Counted from the stretch's first letter, positions 47,562 through 60,967 are shown. The stretch: DNA of 64,000 nt from Telmatactis stephensoni (GCA_029948255.1 JALIZF010001538.1:62001-126000); one strand, 5' to 3'. Notes: generated from the letters alone by a model not told the origin. Program-made: numbers and translations.

Positions 47562-48671
47562 TTATACGAGCCACTGTCCCCCCAAAAGAGCGCTTAAAGT
47601 CGTAAACACTAAAATATAAATGCTAAAATATGCTAAATCACGAAGAATATCATAACAAAGGGGGAGAGCTAGATTATTCTAGTGCAATATTTATTTTAGA
47701 AATAAGGTTGGAGTTTCTTTTATACTTGAAACTAAAACAACAACAAATGATATAAAGGACGAAGAAATTCTTTTGTTTGTATGCAGTGAAAGTATCATTT
47801 TATCCTGTTTACTTTAAAAGAAGGAAAAATAAAAGGGAAAACAAAATAGAATATTCGAGTTTGATCGTGAACGTTATGTAACCCGACATTCAAAGTTTCG
47901 ATTTTTGATAAAAAATTCTTCGATCCTACGGCAAATGGAAAAAATTTAAAAGATTCGTGTTTATATTTGCAACATTGTTAATCGGAACTTCAGCTTTTAA
48001 TGAAAGTTTTCATGCATGTTTTAAAAAGGAATTTAAAAGGTTTTGTTTTAGCGAGAAAGACTTGTGGCTGGGTCCTTTCCGTGTTGCCCTACATAATTTA
48101 TAGCTTGGAGGCATATTTTTCTGTCCAATTCTTTTCTAGCCATATGTTATAAATTTGACGGTTCAAAAAGCCGGATAAACTACAATTAGCAAATGAATGA
48201 CATTGAAAGGCTTTTCAGCCATCACACGAATAGTGATATAGTTTATCTGTCACCAATAAAAGTAACTTCTAATTAGGCTCCAATCTGCCGCTTAGCTTTT
48301 TAGCCGAAATATAGCTGGACACCAAGTTTTTAGTGCGCTCTGCGGCACAGGGTCAAGTAACGGTGCATATTGGCGCAATAAAAATAAGTGACAGCAAACC
48401 AAATCATAACATTTTAAGTGAAAAGACAAAGGTTTTGATATATAATTAAATCTAACTGGTTTTCAATTTTTTTAAAATTGCTTAATGTGACTGTAGACAG
48501 TTGGAATTGAAATGGTTTCTCAGCGACCGCATTCCGCACAATGACTTTCATTTTTTCTTTAATAATCCGTGTCTTATAGAGATTCCAGCGGCTTTTTATA
48601 GTAAATTGGTTGGTATAAAGCAATACTTACCATTCACTGGATTTTTATTTCATAGAAATTCGGCGGCACAA

Positions 48672-48858
48672 ATTGAAATGGTTTATCGGACATTGAAATG
48701 GTTTTTAGACGTGCACTGAAATGGTTTATCAGGCACTGAAATGGTTTATTAGACGTGCACTGAAATGGTTTATCAGGCACTGAAATGGTTTATCAGGCAC
48801 CGAAATGGTTGATCCGATGTGGACTGAAATGATTTATCAAGCACTGAAATAGTCACAC
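48672..48858. repeat. Degenerate tandem repeat (CACTGAAATGGTTTATCAGG)n
   Basis: About eight copies of a 20-22 base unit, some with an AGACGTG insertion, decaying toward the right. An isolated related piece, GGAATTGAAATGGTTTCTCA, lies at 48502. Confidence 0.9.
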
Positions 48859-50081
48859 ACTAATATGAGCCAACCAATAGTTTCTTTTGTTTCAAATTGC
48901 GAAACAATATTTCATGATCGGTATAGCTAGTTGATAGCACCAAAATTTCAATAAACTAATAATTTATTAAATAGCTTTATAACCTTGCTCATGCAAAAGT
49001 ACTTCAAGAGATTTTCAGTTACATCAAAATGACTAGTAAATTGTATTATGTTTTGAGGTTTATTTAGGAAACAACCGAAAAAGTGATATGTGGCGGGATT
49101 GTAGATCTTAATTGAAGAGTCCTTAGACACAAAAATACTGCATTAAAGCCAGACACTCAAATGAAATTGCTTTCGTGAGGGAAAAAAAGAAAAAGAAATA
49201 ATCTTTTCTCCTAAAAATTAACGTTACTACGGCAAGGAAAAACACGTACTTTCGTATGTACAAGACAACGTCGGATTTTTGACTACAATACCGTCACAGC
49301 TCGTCTGTGATCAGACTGTTATGTAGCTAAAGAAAATCGTTAACTCGAACAGAATACAATTTTGCACAAATGACTTTGTACGTAATATTTAAGGCGAATA
49401 GTCTTCCCCAACTGATAAACACAGATTGGTTGTTGTTAGTGTTTCGATCAGGCTTTGTCGCTTAGTTTGCCACGCAGTCGTGTGATTTCGGATTTGTGTC
49501 GCCTTTTTCAGCGAGAAAACGAAGAAACCTTACACAATACGATTGCAGCAAAAATCAGAGACTCTTTACTCTATCAGTTTACTTTAACACATTGAAAAGG
49601 GACTATAAATTTTAACCTTAGGGTTACACTTACCCAAATCACAGTCTTTTGACTCCGCAAGAAGCCGTTAGCGAGGAATGGTTTTCTTTAAAAAAGTCGC
49701 TTAGATTCAGGACGTTTTCCTTGTGATATTTTCATGTCATCCAACCCTCGGCAAACACATTTTAGTAACTTTTGTTTGAGGTCGTTTCACACCTCAGCAC
49801 ATTTGCATTTCCAAATTCGCTTAAGAAAACAATGGAAAAGCTTTATTGCCCCAAAGCTGGGCAAATTATGCACACAACTAATCCCGTCGCACAATAATAG
49901 CAATCAATATAAAACGTTTAACTAATTTTATGCACAAGCGGAAACTGGTTTGCGTGGAAGGTTTTGTTTCAGACCAACCACACGTTCTAAAAGGATAAAT
50001 CGAGACAATTATTTGCGGATTACAGCGTATGAAGTACACCCTTCCATCAAAACTGGCTGTTTTTTATTTTATTTTTATCTT

Positions 50082-50222
50082 TTTCAGAAACAAAGCCAAG
50101 ATTATAGACCATGTATGTACTTTTTTTTTCTTTGTTTTGAGAAACAAGGCCAGGATTTCCAAACACGTATTTTTTTCTTGTTTTCTTTTTTTTTTTTGAG
50201 AAACGAGGCCAAAATTTTGCGT
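50082..50222. repeat. Three-copy tandem repeat of about 60 bp
   Basis: AGAAACAAAGCCAAGATT, GAGAAACAAGGCCAGGATTT and GAGAAACGAGGCCAAAATTT are spaced about 60 bases apart, each preceded by a T-rich run. Confidence 0.8.
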
Positions 50223-51675
50223 ACGAATTGCTGGATATTATTGCTTGGTGAGCTTTCATTCCAAAATAATTGCCACTGTTTAAAAATTCACAGGGTTTAA
50301 TTTGAGTAAAGTTTACGATTAGAGGTAGTAACGTTTTCCTGTTGGTAGGAAACGCGAGAAAACGTTAAAAATGAATGCTGTAAAGTTTAGAGCATTCTTG
50401 GTTTTGAGAAGGAATAATTTATTGATGTGGTGTTCTCAACTGACCACGCATCAAATTCCATTCCTACTTCTTTTCGTCCCCGCACTTTTTCTCTCTTTCG
50501 CGCTATTGTCTTTAATCCTTTGCTTTTGTCATTTAATACTCTGCCTCCATTACAGCAATTTTAATTGAATGTTTAAATGATCATTCTTTCTTCCTGGTGT
50601 TCTAATGGTTATTAGTACTGCATTCTAAACGAACACCTTGTTAGAGTTTTATGGATAATGGCTACTCAATGTCCACTTACGTGTTATTATCATGAAATGC
50701 GATGAATCAAACCAGTGAATATACAGTGAACCTCTTTAAATCGGACAACGACGGGGCGGAGAAAAGTGTCCGTATTATAGAGGTGTCCCTAATACTGGGG
50801 TCGGGCTTATGACGTCATTTTAAAGTTTCTTACTACAAAAAAAGTATTTAGTCTTATTTTTATGATCTAAAAACGCAAAAAAAAAAACCATTTGTTTGTA
50901 GATTTACTTGATGACTAGTGGGTCCAGTACTTTGTATATTTTACAGTACTCCTTTTTTGCATCGCATTTTTACAATCAGGAAAATATTCAAACTGACAAG
51001 ATGTCAGTAAAGCACATACTGCCCATAATAAAGAGGTAGAATTGCCAATGGTGCTTAGTGTCATGAAGCATATATTATGGGCGTTTAAAACCTTTTGGCA
51101 ATCAGTTGTCAGATGTTTTAATTTTCAAAATTAATCGTTTTTCGGTAAGTGATGGTACAAAACCTTATTGTTCACTAATCCAGGAACAATAGAGCACAAC
51201 CTGTACAAATATACTTTTAATTAAGTTTGATCACTTTAATTACGGTAGCTTGTAGATCAAAACCAAGTAAGCATTCACTTGCAAATGACCTTGCTGGAAA
51301 ACCAGTTTGTCAAAAACACAGCCATCTTGTTTACAAACAAGATAGGCTCCTCCTTGGTCTATGCAGATTGTTTGACTGCACAACGACTATGCATAGTGAA
51401 CTGTTTGTTCGTTAGCAAAAATAGACTGAGGTTGCATCTCAGGTCACCAGTCTCCTTCGCAGCCGTTATTAGTCTAGGGGAATGGGAGCTAGACTAATAA
51501 CGGCTGCGAAGGAGACTAGGACCTTGGTCGAGTAAGGAAGTCTTTGACAACCACACCTAATCATGGCGAGGAAAGTCTTGAGCTCCCCGCAGAACCCTAG
51601 CGACATCTAATAAAGATATCGAGAGATTTCCGGACCACTTCGCGTCGTTGTTCTTTCCCCCGCTAACCACCTCTA

Positions 51676-51930
51676 AAGGCGGTGTTACACGAGACGATTT
51701 TTAACGACGATTTTCAGCGCAACGGCGTTGCGTTAGAAATCGTGTAACATGACACTTGAAACGATTTTCCTTGCAATTTTCGCTTCGGCAACGCGTTGCG
51801 AGTTTCTGACTTGGATTCAAAAACTCGCAACGCGTTGCGGAAGCGAAAATTGCAAGGAAAATATATTGCAAGTTGTTGCAACGTTGCGCGGAAAATCGTC
51901 GATAAAAATCGTCTCGTGTAACACCGCCTT
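51676..51930. mobile_element. Foldback MITE with AAGGCGGTGTTACACGAGAC ends, 255 bp
   Basis: The first 28 bases and the last 28 are perfect complements. Inside, CCTTGCAATTTTCGCTTCGG and its complement, and ACTCGCAACGCGTTGCG, make nearly the whole element a hairpin. No coding capacity. Confidence 0.92.
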
Positions 51931-52682
51931 AACAAACGAAATTAGTTGTCAGTTGTTTGTAATAGATAGAGTCCGTAATATAGAGACATTTTTAACAAAG
52001 ATTACAAGTATATGGAGATTTTACCTGGAGCTGTTATGTAATATGAAGACGTCCTTATTACAGGTGTCCGTACGGATATTGTATCACGAAAACCAGTTTT
52101 ATATTTAGTTTATATTATAGTTAGAAAACCTAGAACCAGCATTGAAGAAACTGATGTAAAGGAAAGTCATTTTAGACGAGAAAATGAAAATCTCATCTGG
52201 AAAATTTTGACAAAATATTTATGTTGTTATCACATATATTCGTGCGCGCCATCATCAGTTGATTTAGTGGAAACACGTTTCCTCTATTTAGCCAAGACCT
52301 TAGATCTACATCTAAGTACTTACAGTCTATTAATAATGCACCATGAATAATCAAGCATCTCAGTTTGAAGAAAACGTGTAGATTCTATTAAGACTTATCA
52401 CGGAATCCTTATTCTTAAGTACAAATTGAGCAACACTGATTGAACAAATGGTTTGGAAATCTAAGCTGAGCTTGACAGCTTTTTCCTTTTCTTTACAAGT
52501 TTGTTCTTTAGTTCGCGAAGTTGGCTGAGAAATTACTGTAAACATAGAAATCTCGATAGTCACCTTCAGGAATTCCTCACCAGTCCAGAAGGACAGGGAT
52601 ATTAACAGCCCAAACCAAATCTCTTTTAAAGATGACAGGTCAGATATGGCTGGGCCCAAGGTGGTATTAACTTAATGAACAT

Positions 52683-52910
52683 GTCAACGGGCGGTTGATT
52701 GTGTGGGGGAGGGATAGAGAGTTAAGAACTGAGAAATTTGACATTTAAAAAAATCATGACGCCCTGACCGCGGGGAAAATTTTCCATTGTTAAAAGGTCA
52801 AAGAACAATTTGAGAAGATTGAAAAGTTTGGGCGGGAGAGAGGGTGGGGGAGGGATACAATGTTAAAATGAAATTTTTAAAAATCAAACGCCCTGCCCTT
52901 GGGGAAAGAT
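52683..52910. repeat. Two direct copies of an about 85-100 bp segment
   Basis: GTGGGGGAGGGATA, AAATTT, AAAAATCA and CGCCCTGMCCNYGGGGAAA recur in order at 52700-52790 and 52850-52910. Confidence 0.75.
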
Positions 52911-53079
52911 GACTTGGGAAAGATGGCTGCCGTGACGTCACATGCAACCCAAGAATACTAGGGGATTAACTAACTACCGGTCAAAATCCTCTTTCCCTCA
53001 ATGGCTGAATGACTGTTGACAAGTTTACAATATCATTGACAGCGTAGATTTACAAATTTTATAATGACTTCCTCATATT

Positions 53080-53330
53080 GCGTTACTGTGATAGAGTCGC
53101 TTAAAAGTTGCGTCAAAGTAATGAAGACCATAAGGACTGAGTTACAAAGGGTCTATCATAGTCACGGGGACCAAAGGTAGCGTTACTGTCACGCAATCAT
53201 CGTGTTGCGTTACATTGATAGAGTTTCTTAAAATTTGCATTAAAGAAATGAAGACCATAAGGACTGCTACAAAGTGTCTGTCATGGTCAGGGAGGCCAAA
53301 AGGTAGCGTTACTGTCACGCAGTTATCGTG
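53080..53330. repeat. Tandem duplication of about 125 bp over the CSN1 3' end
   Basis: Copies 53080-53206 and 53207-53330 share GATAGAG, AATGAAGACCATAAGGACTG, GGTAGCGTTACTGTCACGCA and ATCGTG. The right copy overlaps the CSN1 stop codon (53323-53325); the left copy lies in the 3' flank. Confidence 0.85.
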
Positions 53331-56300
53331 GTCCAGAGGCAACACCCATATCACTACTTGAGCTTTCGCGAGGAGGACTCTATGAAAACCCATAAAAATT
53401 ATCATTACTTTAGTGATGTCTTCACTGTACATACGTAGCCTTCTCCGCGGGTAACTCATTTATTGGATATCCTGTGTTGCCACAGGAAGCCCAAGGCAAT
53501 GCTGATGAGACTAGTTCGTACGGACGTGTTGCAGCTTGTTACAATAGAAGCCCATTAGGGTGTGAGTTTGTGGCCATAACGAGGGAGGAAGGGGGATGGT
53601 TGATGAAAAGTCTAAGACAAAAATAATCCCAATTTCCCACTACTCCACTTCCTTTCTTTCTCCACAATCCCATCTCAAATTTCACACACTGACTACATGA
53701 TCTCTTACCTTGACAACTATTTGGTTGCGTAAAATCGCGGCCCGTAACACAAGTGCCTTAGTTCGTTTCTTGTATTCTTTACCCATTTCTAAAGCTTTTG
53801 CAAACGTAGAACTCCGGTGATCGACTTCACGGGCATATAACACCTGTCAATCCAACAGAACAAATTTAGCTTCAATTAGCCAAACATGACGTGTAGCCAC
53901 TCATGTGATCTACTTTTGAAATCGCTGTGGTTTCGCAGTGGCTTACGCTAGAAATTCAGTGGTTACTCGATGATGTTACACTGAACAAAATAAAAGTGGG
54001 CGTACTTGATCACATGTCACGCGTGGCTACAAAAAATAGATTGCAACAAAGTTGTGAGTTTTTGAAGAGTGTTTAAAACCCTCCATCACGTTGCCGCAGG
54101 AATATTGCGCTAAAAATCGTAACCGCGTTCCATGTCACACTACGACAACTTTGAGCGCAACAATTGTTCCGCTAAGTTGCAACCCAGTGTAACACCTTAA
54201 AAAGCGGGACAACACGTAATATCACGTGATTCACGTAAAAGTTGCATATAACGTAACGTCGGACGTAACTGCTAACGTTAGACGTTACTAATAGTGGTTC
54301 AACTGAGCTGAACGTCTGACGTTAACAGTTAAATCCTATGCATTGTTATGCTCTTCTTGCCTGGAAACACTTTAATTATACCTTCTGTTTAAACAAATTG
54401 TGAAACGGCTGTGCTTTGAAGACGTATAAAAATCTGAATGCACTTTTCTTCTGACACAGGAAGCCCAAAAGAAGTAGAAGACGGACAAGATTACTTTACC
54501 TTGTTATGTGAATCGATCCTTGCATTAATTTGCTCATCAAGTATTAACTGAGACAGCTCATCTTCTAGCCTCGGCACCGACGTATTGAAAGCGCGTGCCA
54601 TTTTACTCATGTCCGCTGACAAGTAAGGACTGAAGTACTAGAAACAAAAAGAAGGGTGAGAATCTGTAAGAACCTTACTAGTAAGGCTACAGTTGGCAGC
54701 CTATTTGTGACTTATTCTTTCACTCATTTAGGGCCTTCTAAATAATTATCATCATCATCATCAACAACATTATTATCATCATCATTTTTATTACCTGTAC
54801 AAGAGCTCTTTTACGAATTTGGCTGTACAATGTATTGACATGTGGAGCCAAGTATATGTCAAGCATGAAATTATCCTGAAAGACAACGACGACAGGGTTA
54901 GATATAGCTTCCTTCACAGGCATCTCTATTTTCTCTCTTTAGGATTCCTGTGGGATTCTTGTCGAGAAGAGGGGGACTGAGGAGTGGGGAGTGGAAGGGA
55001 AGAAAAGCCCTAACTAGTGCCTAGTCCCTCTCTATCAGCAACACAGGAAACCCAAGATATATAAAAAATCAAATTCTTAGATTATATAGACTCCTGTGGA
55101 GGAAGCTACAGGTTAAATACAACACTACATGACATGTACACTATTTCAAAATGACATGTGACACTGCAAGTAACTTTCTATTACATGCAACATGTACACA
55201 TCAGATGTAGACTTTGCAACTATTATGTACACGTCATTACATTTTACATGGCTGGATTTATGTATTAGTTTTTGTATTACATTTAAACTTTTTAGTAAAT
55301 AGGCAGTAATACCTTCAAATCATCCAATAGTTTTAAACATGTTGCATATTGTGATTCATGGAACTTGTAAAGTACATCACGCAACTGTGGTTCAAGCTCA
55401 AGGAACAGTTTAAAAGAGCTGAAAGAAGATGAGATTATACTGTTAGCATTTTACAGATGTTATCAGAAGACAGTGTAGGGCATTTGCCTTTAGAAAAGTG
55501 GATAGATTCCAAATATTTACTCAACCTCATCTAGCCTATAGTCCAGTTACAAGATATGCTTCATCTGCCACTTACAAAGGACTCAGAACGAGGCTATGTG
55601 CTAAAACTTTTGTCTTGTTACGAATGACTTAGCTTTATGCATGTAGCCTTGTCTTGATACTTTTGTATGTGGCAGGAAAGTGTAACTCAGAAGTTGGTTG
55701 TTGTTTTCCCTCTGCTCTATATTGCAGGTGATTGCATGCTGCTATTGGTGAACACTGTGTTAATAAAATCTCCTATAGAAAATAAATAAAAATTGTACCT
55801 GCTAGATAGAACTTTTTTCTGTAATTCTTGTCTATCAAATGAAGCTAGAGCACACAGTCCACCATATACTGCTACATTGTTAGCTGACAGAAGCTGATTA
55901 TTAAAAACAACAGTAATATTATTGCAATATTATTGTAATATTATTGCAATATTATTGCAAGGCAGAATTGGCAAAAAAACAAAAAAATACATTGAAAAAA
56001 AGTGACTTGCATCTAGACAAATACAGTAAATCAGCTTGATGTACAAACCTCAGGACAATCAGTATTATCAAATTGTGCCTGTAGAAAGTAACGAGCAGCT
56101 GATTTGTATTTCTTGGAAGCAAGTTCTGCCAAACCTAAATAAAAATGTTTACCATCAAGTAATAGCTATGTGAGGATCCAATGGTCACTCTGTGTACACA
56201 GGAAGCCCACTAAAAATAGTTTTTACCTGCAGCACACTTTAATTTAGTTAGTGTTGTGGTATTGCGACCTTTATCTTTCTGTTAAATACAAACAAAAATC

Positions 56301-59300
56301 AATGTATAAGGTTACAATTCCATAAATCATTATTATAACTTAAATGGAAGTCCACTAAATTAGAGACCTTAAGATTAATGTTTACGGCAAATGGCAACCG
56401 AAAAATGACAAACTTTATCTGTCTGTCCTCTGCCGTTTGTAAACTCAAGTGAAAATATTTGTATTTTCTGTTGCTACGAGATTTGCTCTTTATTTGCTTG
56501 TTGGATTGATTTAAGGATTAGAGTAAAATATAAAATCAAAATCAAGGTCAATTATTGCCGTTTGTTGTTAGTGGTTTGCCAAAAACGTCAATCTTAAGGT
56601 CTCTATTATTGATTATATACCTCAGTGAGTTCTGTAGTGTTCTCTGCTTTGTTGACATAGTTTAATACATGTGCCCAGTTACCCATATGGATACTGACCT
56701 GATGAAAGTAATAACTCAGTTAATATGAAGTATTCTAGGACAGCATACGTGTTCCATTTATTTTGTTTTTGAGGGACTAAGAATAAAGGGTGATGGGGTT
56801 GGTAGAAAAATGTTTAAATGATGTCTGATTTTTTTACTGTGAAAATGCTTGTATCACAACCAACAACTTTAAACTTTCAGTTGGATTGTGGGTTTCTCTG
56901 ATCTGTCAATCACATGAAGGGGGCAAAGCTTAGGGCATTTGCATAAGCTCTGCCCCCTTCACATGATTGGCAGATCAGAAAAACCCAAAAATTCAACTGA
57001 AGGTTTGAATTCCTTGTTGGTCATGATACAAGTGTTTTCCTAGTAAATGTATTATTGTTTCTAACAACTAACATGATGGAATGTTTTTTCAATTATGTTC
57101 ATTCATTCATTCATTTAATTATTGTCACATATAACACTTACTTTGATAACATTCCAGCACATGTTAACAACATGTTTTGCACTAGTGCAGTAATCTCTTG
57201 CTCTTGAATAACACTTTAATGCATTGCTAAACAAATAGTGCCCATTGTAAGAATAAAGTATTGACAATAGACAATGACCATTGTTAAAATGAGGTACAGA
57301 CAACATAGATAGACAAAGTCTATTGTTTACTTACTTCAGATCTCCACATTCAAAGTAATGATCTCCAAGATCATCATGACCACGTCTATGAATGTACAAA
57401 AGCCAAGTTTAAGAAAACAAGGACAAGTAAAAATATTATGTACTACACAATTAAACCGCGCAAAGAACACAGGCAACCTCCACTCTTGGCATATGAAAGT
57501 TTAAAAACATTTTTATTACCTTACACTTTCCTTGATAGAGTTAGTTTTACAGTTTTTCAAATCTGTGTCCAGTTTTTCCAGCTATACGAACAAAAACAAC
57601 ACATATAAAATTCATCATAAAAATCATACACTCAGAGTCTTCTTTCAGTCTCTTGAGAGCGTATACCACAATACCTTACCTTTAGGGCTGCTTTCTTGCT
57701 TGTGGTCTCAACCCAAGTTGCTTCAACTGTAGGTGGCTCAATATCCCCATGTCTGTTACTGGATGAGAAAAACTTAATTGATTAGATGCACAAATGATAC
57801 AGAATAAGGAAAAGAAAGTAAAAGAAAGGTTCAGATACAGTATACACACAGAAGTACAACAATGCAATACAAGAAATGGAAAACATGATGAATAGGAAAA
57901 GAGATGGATTGGAAATAGAATGTATGGGATGAATCGAAAGAGAAGTCAACATAAAAGGATAAAATCCTTACCATGCATCTATTAATCTTTGTACAATTTC
58001 TTGATACAGTTGAACATTGAAAGTATGTTTGACATAGTTTAAGGCTATTCTGTAACAAAGAAAATCAAAACAATTATTTAAAAAATAAATTGCTAACAGT
58101 TTGATGAATGTAGAGTCCTATAAAGTGCTCAATACTTCTTCAGTGTTCCAGATAGAGCAGCTTCCGTATAAGTGAGAAATGAACCAAGCAGTGCTGTGAC
58201 TGCGTCAGTACTATGACGTCTATTTAAATATTCAAAGTTCTTGTCATAAATCAAATCATCTACTCTAGACAAGGGTCTTGTTTCAAAAAGATGGACATTA
58301 CAATCTGACCTAGGAACTAAAATGGAAAAATTTACATAAAGTATCAAAAAAGTACTTGCATGAATTCTCTAATAAACTGCTTGACATCTTGCTTTTAAAA
58401 ATTAAATTAACTGGAACACTGCTTCATTCATGGTCCCTTACCTCAAAGCATCTATTTCTAATGCTGGGCAATGCTTGGCTACAAACATCAATCTGTTTAA
58501 CTTAGTTAAACCAACATAGTTGGAAGCATACACATCAAGATCCTATAATTAAAAAATAATTTTCATTAGAAAGATGAGAGCCAATGGTATTACAAAACCC
58601 ACTGTAGTGCTACACCAAAATGTACTGTGACCACTGCTCATACTTGCTGGGTCTCAAAAAAGCTGATGAATCTCATTATGTGTCTCAAATATTGATCAAC
58701 TATTGACCACCATGTATTCTCAATCAGATACTATGCTATTGTAAACTTGTTATAACACTCTCATTGCCCAATTAGGATGCGCATACTGTAAACTCTATGC
58801 ACATAGCAGTCATATATATGCACGTGTACACTTTTTGAATTTTTGGTCAGTGTAAATAAATACTCAATGTGTTTGAAAACAATGTTGTATTTTATAAAAG
58901 AAATAGAAAACTTGCCTGCTATTGGTGATTGATCAAAACACTTGAGAAGCACTGAGAAGCACTCGGCTCTGCCTTGTGCTTGACTCTTAACACTTCCTCC
59001 TTGTTCTGAACAATCCCAACATGCTTTAAATCTCCACACAGCAGACATGCCCATTTTCTATTTCTTCGTCATTCTGCTACAGTGGAATGAGCAAATGCAG
59101 AAATAGAAACCCTAAAAACTTTTTCAAACTGTTCTGTGTCCAAAATACACATACAAGCTAGCATACATGTAATTTCAAAATTTGAGATTGCACATGAAAT
59201 TGTGTATGGGAGCAAGTTTTATGACCCATAGTTGAACATCAATTATCCTTTCTGAAAATGTTTCCTGACTGGTTGAATAACGATGTCACACCAGCCCAGA

Positions 59301-59587
59301 GAGCTGTACTCACAATTGTTGCAGCTTCGATAATGAAATTATCTTCCGCAGCTTGCTGGTCTGCTTCGGGTACAATATCAATTTGCATAGGTTCTACAGG
59401 CTGAAAGGACAACAGAGATTTGTACACAAATTTCATTTATACTTTGTGAGTGAACAGATTGACAGTGTTGGGAAAGTGCAGTAGAAATTCCACCAAAAAC
59501 AAAGTCCAGACAAAAGCTAAAATTCCAAAGTTTACCGCTATTTATACACACCTCATTCTGCCTTGGACCTCTAGCCGGTAACGGCAT
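53323..59587 (-). CDS. CSN1: COP9 signalosome subunit 1, complete, 17 exons
   Basis: Exons in coding order: 59587-59552, 59400-59314, 58542-58442, 58049-57972, 57758-57680, 57581-57520, 57385-57335, 57226-57142, 56698-56621, 56278-56227, 56134-56049, 55893-55799, 55418-55313, 54875-54795, 54637-54500, 53843-53709, 53379-53323. All are GT-AG with consistent phase; the product is 468 residues and needs no frame repair. The N-terminus [20 protein letters not shown], the core [34 protein letters not shown], the PCI region ([20 protein letters not shown]) and the C-terminal SPPRES match metazoan CSN1/GPS1. CSN1 is a PCI-domain scaffold of the COP9 signalosome, which removes NEDD8 from cullins. Introns are short and the gene is compact. 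Confidence in identity is very high. Confidence 0.97.
55914..55961. repeat. 12-bp minisatellite (AATATTATTGCA)n
   Basis: Four near-perfect copies in the CSN1 intron before exon 12. Confidence 0.9.
56871..57006. mobile_element. Foldback MITE-like element, family A copy 3
   Basis: AAACTTTCAGTTGGATTGTG and CAATTCAACTGAAGGTTT-type ends; the long inner arm GATCTGTCAATCACATGAAG GGGGCA is complemented by TGCCCCCTTCACATGATTGG CAGATC. In a CSN1 intron. Confidence 0.85.
58136..58309 (-). CDS. Candidate in-frame cassette exon of CSN1
   Basis: A 174-base open stretch in the intron between CSN1 exons 3 and 4. Acceptor CATTTTAGTTCCTAG precedes it and donor GTATTG follows. It enters in phase 2 and leaves in phase 2, so it would insert 58 residues (beginning [15 protein letters not shown]) without changing the frame. 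If not spliced out at its donor, it ends in TGA three bases on. I do not recognise the peptide, and vertebrate CSN1 has no equivalent. It could also be a chance open frame or a captured fragment. Confidence 0.4.
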
Positions 59588-59670
59588 CTTCGAGGAGTTG
59601 TATCACAGCTTTAAGAAGCGATTTTGATGTGTTTAAGGACTGAAAATTGATAAAATACTCCAACAAAATC

Positions 59671-59682
59671 CAAGATGGCAGC
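59671..59682. promoter_or_regulatory. YY1-like motif upstream of CSN1
   Basis: CAAGATGGCAGC, about 85 bases upstream of the CSN1 ATG. AAGATGGC is the YY1 core frequent in housekeeping promoters; use here is inferred from position. Confidence 0.45.
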
Positions 59683-60967
59683 TCAAGAAATACGAGGAGA
59701 TCTGGGTTCGAAAGCACAGGAATCCCATAGCTACCCGTCAGTACTCATGGTGGCAGAGTAGACAGTATGGTGGTGCTGTTGTTATGGTCAGGTGGCAATT
59801 GAATAACACGGCAAGCGACTTAGCAATTTTATTGCTAATACAAAAACATTTTCGAACTATCACTGCCTTTGATTTATAGAAAAAGGTCTTATAAATGACA
59901 CCCAAATGAAACGTAAAGAAATGAGAGAACAGCATTATTTCCAATATTTCTAAATGGTAAAATGTCACTGTCCCTTACTTTGAAGTGAAGAAATGGATTT
60001 CGTTAACGTTTTGGTAAGTAAAATAGCTGTATTTTGTTCCTTTTTGTCCGCTGCTGAAATACGGATGTATCCAGCTGAATAAATAAAAAGCTAATTTTGT
60101 CAAAAAGTTTTTTTCTATGATCATTACTTTTTTGTGTAATAAGAATATCATTACCGTTGTTTGGCACAATAAAAGGATCACCAAGCGTACGATCGCAAGA
60201 TAAAACAATACTTTAAAAGGCCGAGAGTCCCCCGCTGTGTCCGTTGACTGCTAACTAATGCACACGAGTGATGTGGTATCGCTATTCAGTTTGATTCAAT
60301 TCAGCCGTATAATCATTTAAGCTCCGCCATACATAAAAAGTAAATTAAGCCACATGCATATATAACCTTTGTGCGTGCTCGATCAGGATATGTACCTGTT
60401 CGTGCAATGACCGTAGAGTTCAACGATCTTTGGCGCAGTTACGAACCCGATGTAAAGTTGATCTTAAGGTGATTCCCTTGAAATAGAAGAAGAAATGTCC
60501 TGATTATTCCCAAACTTTGTTTATTCGTTCATTGTACTGTTGACGTCTTAAATATGCAATAAAACGAAGGGGTAACAATTCTCGTTTTTGTGATACATAA
60601 CTTCAAATTATGACAAATACTGGCCTCGATCACTGATATGTCTGTAACTGGAAGTCGAATAAAAATCACCATTTCTTGCAAAAACTATATTTAAGCAAGC
60701 TACAAAAGGCAATCTTAATTATTTACATTAGCTACTCTTATGATTACCAAAAGATCACAGAAATATTTTGATATTAGATTTTTGGAACACTTTCCGACCA
60801 GTGGTCGATCTCACAGGAAGATTTTACGGTCGTAGCAAAAGACCACTGTAGGGGGGGGGTCTTTTATAATAAAGCTTTCTGTACTTATTCCCATGACACT
60901 GTTAGCCTGGTTAGTAGTTTTCCTTCACTTGTCTCATACGCACATCGATAAATGACTGCACCCATGG

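Larger units (their letters stand above)
35229..53322. other. Gene-poor region between CaV3 and CSN1
   Basis: Eighteen kilobases with no exon I can recognise on either strand. Short open frames here lie in microsatellites or foldback elements, or lack codon structure. 35229-37900, the likely promoter region of the channel, shows no repeat family; 42273-45324, 49000-50080 and 50230-51675 show little structure. Remaining parts hold the repeats listed separately. Noncoding RNA genes or distant 5' exons cannot be excluded. Confidence 0.6.

Noticed and set aside
53142..53459. 105-codon minus-strand frame
   Set aside because: Overlaps the CSN1 last exon in another frame and the 125-bp tandem duplication; the CSN1 frame ending SPPRES is the conserved one.
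58761..59054. 97-codon minus-strand frame in a CSN1 intron
   Set aside because: No phase-compatible splice sites found and no recognisable motif; composition is unlike the neighbouring exons.
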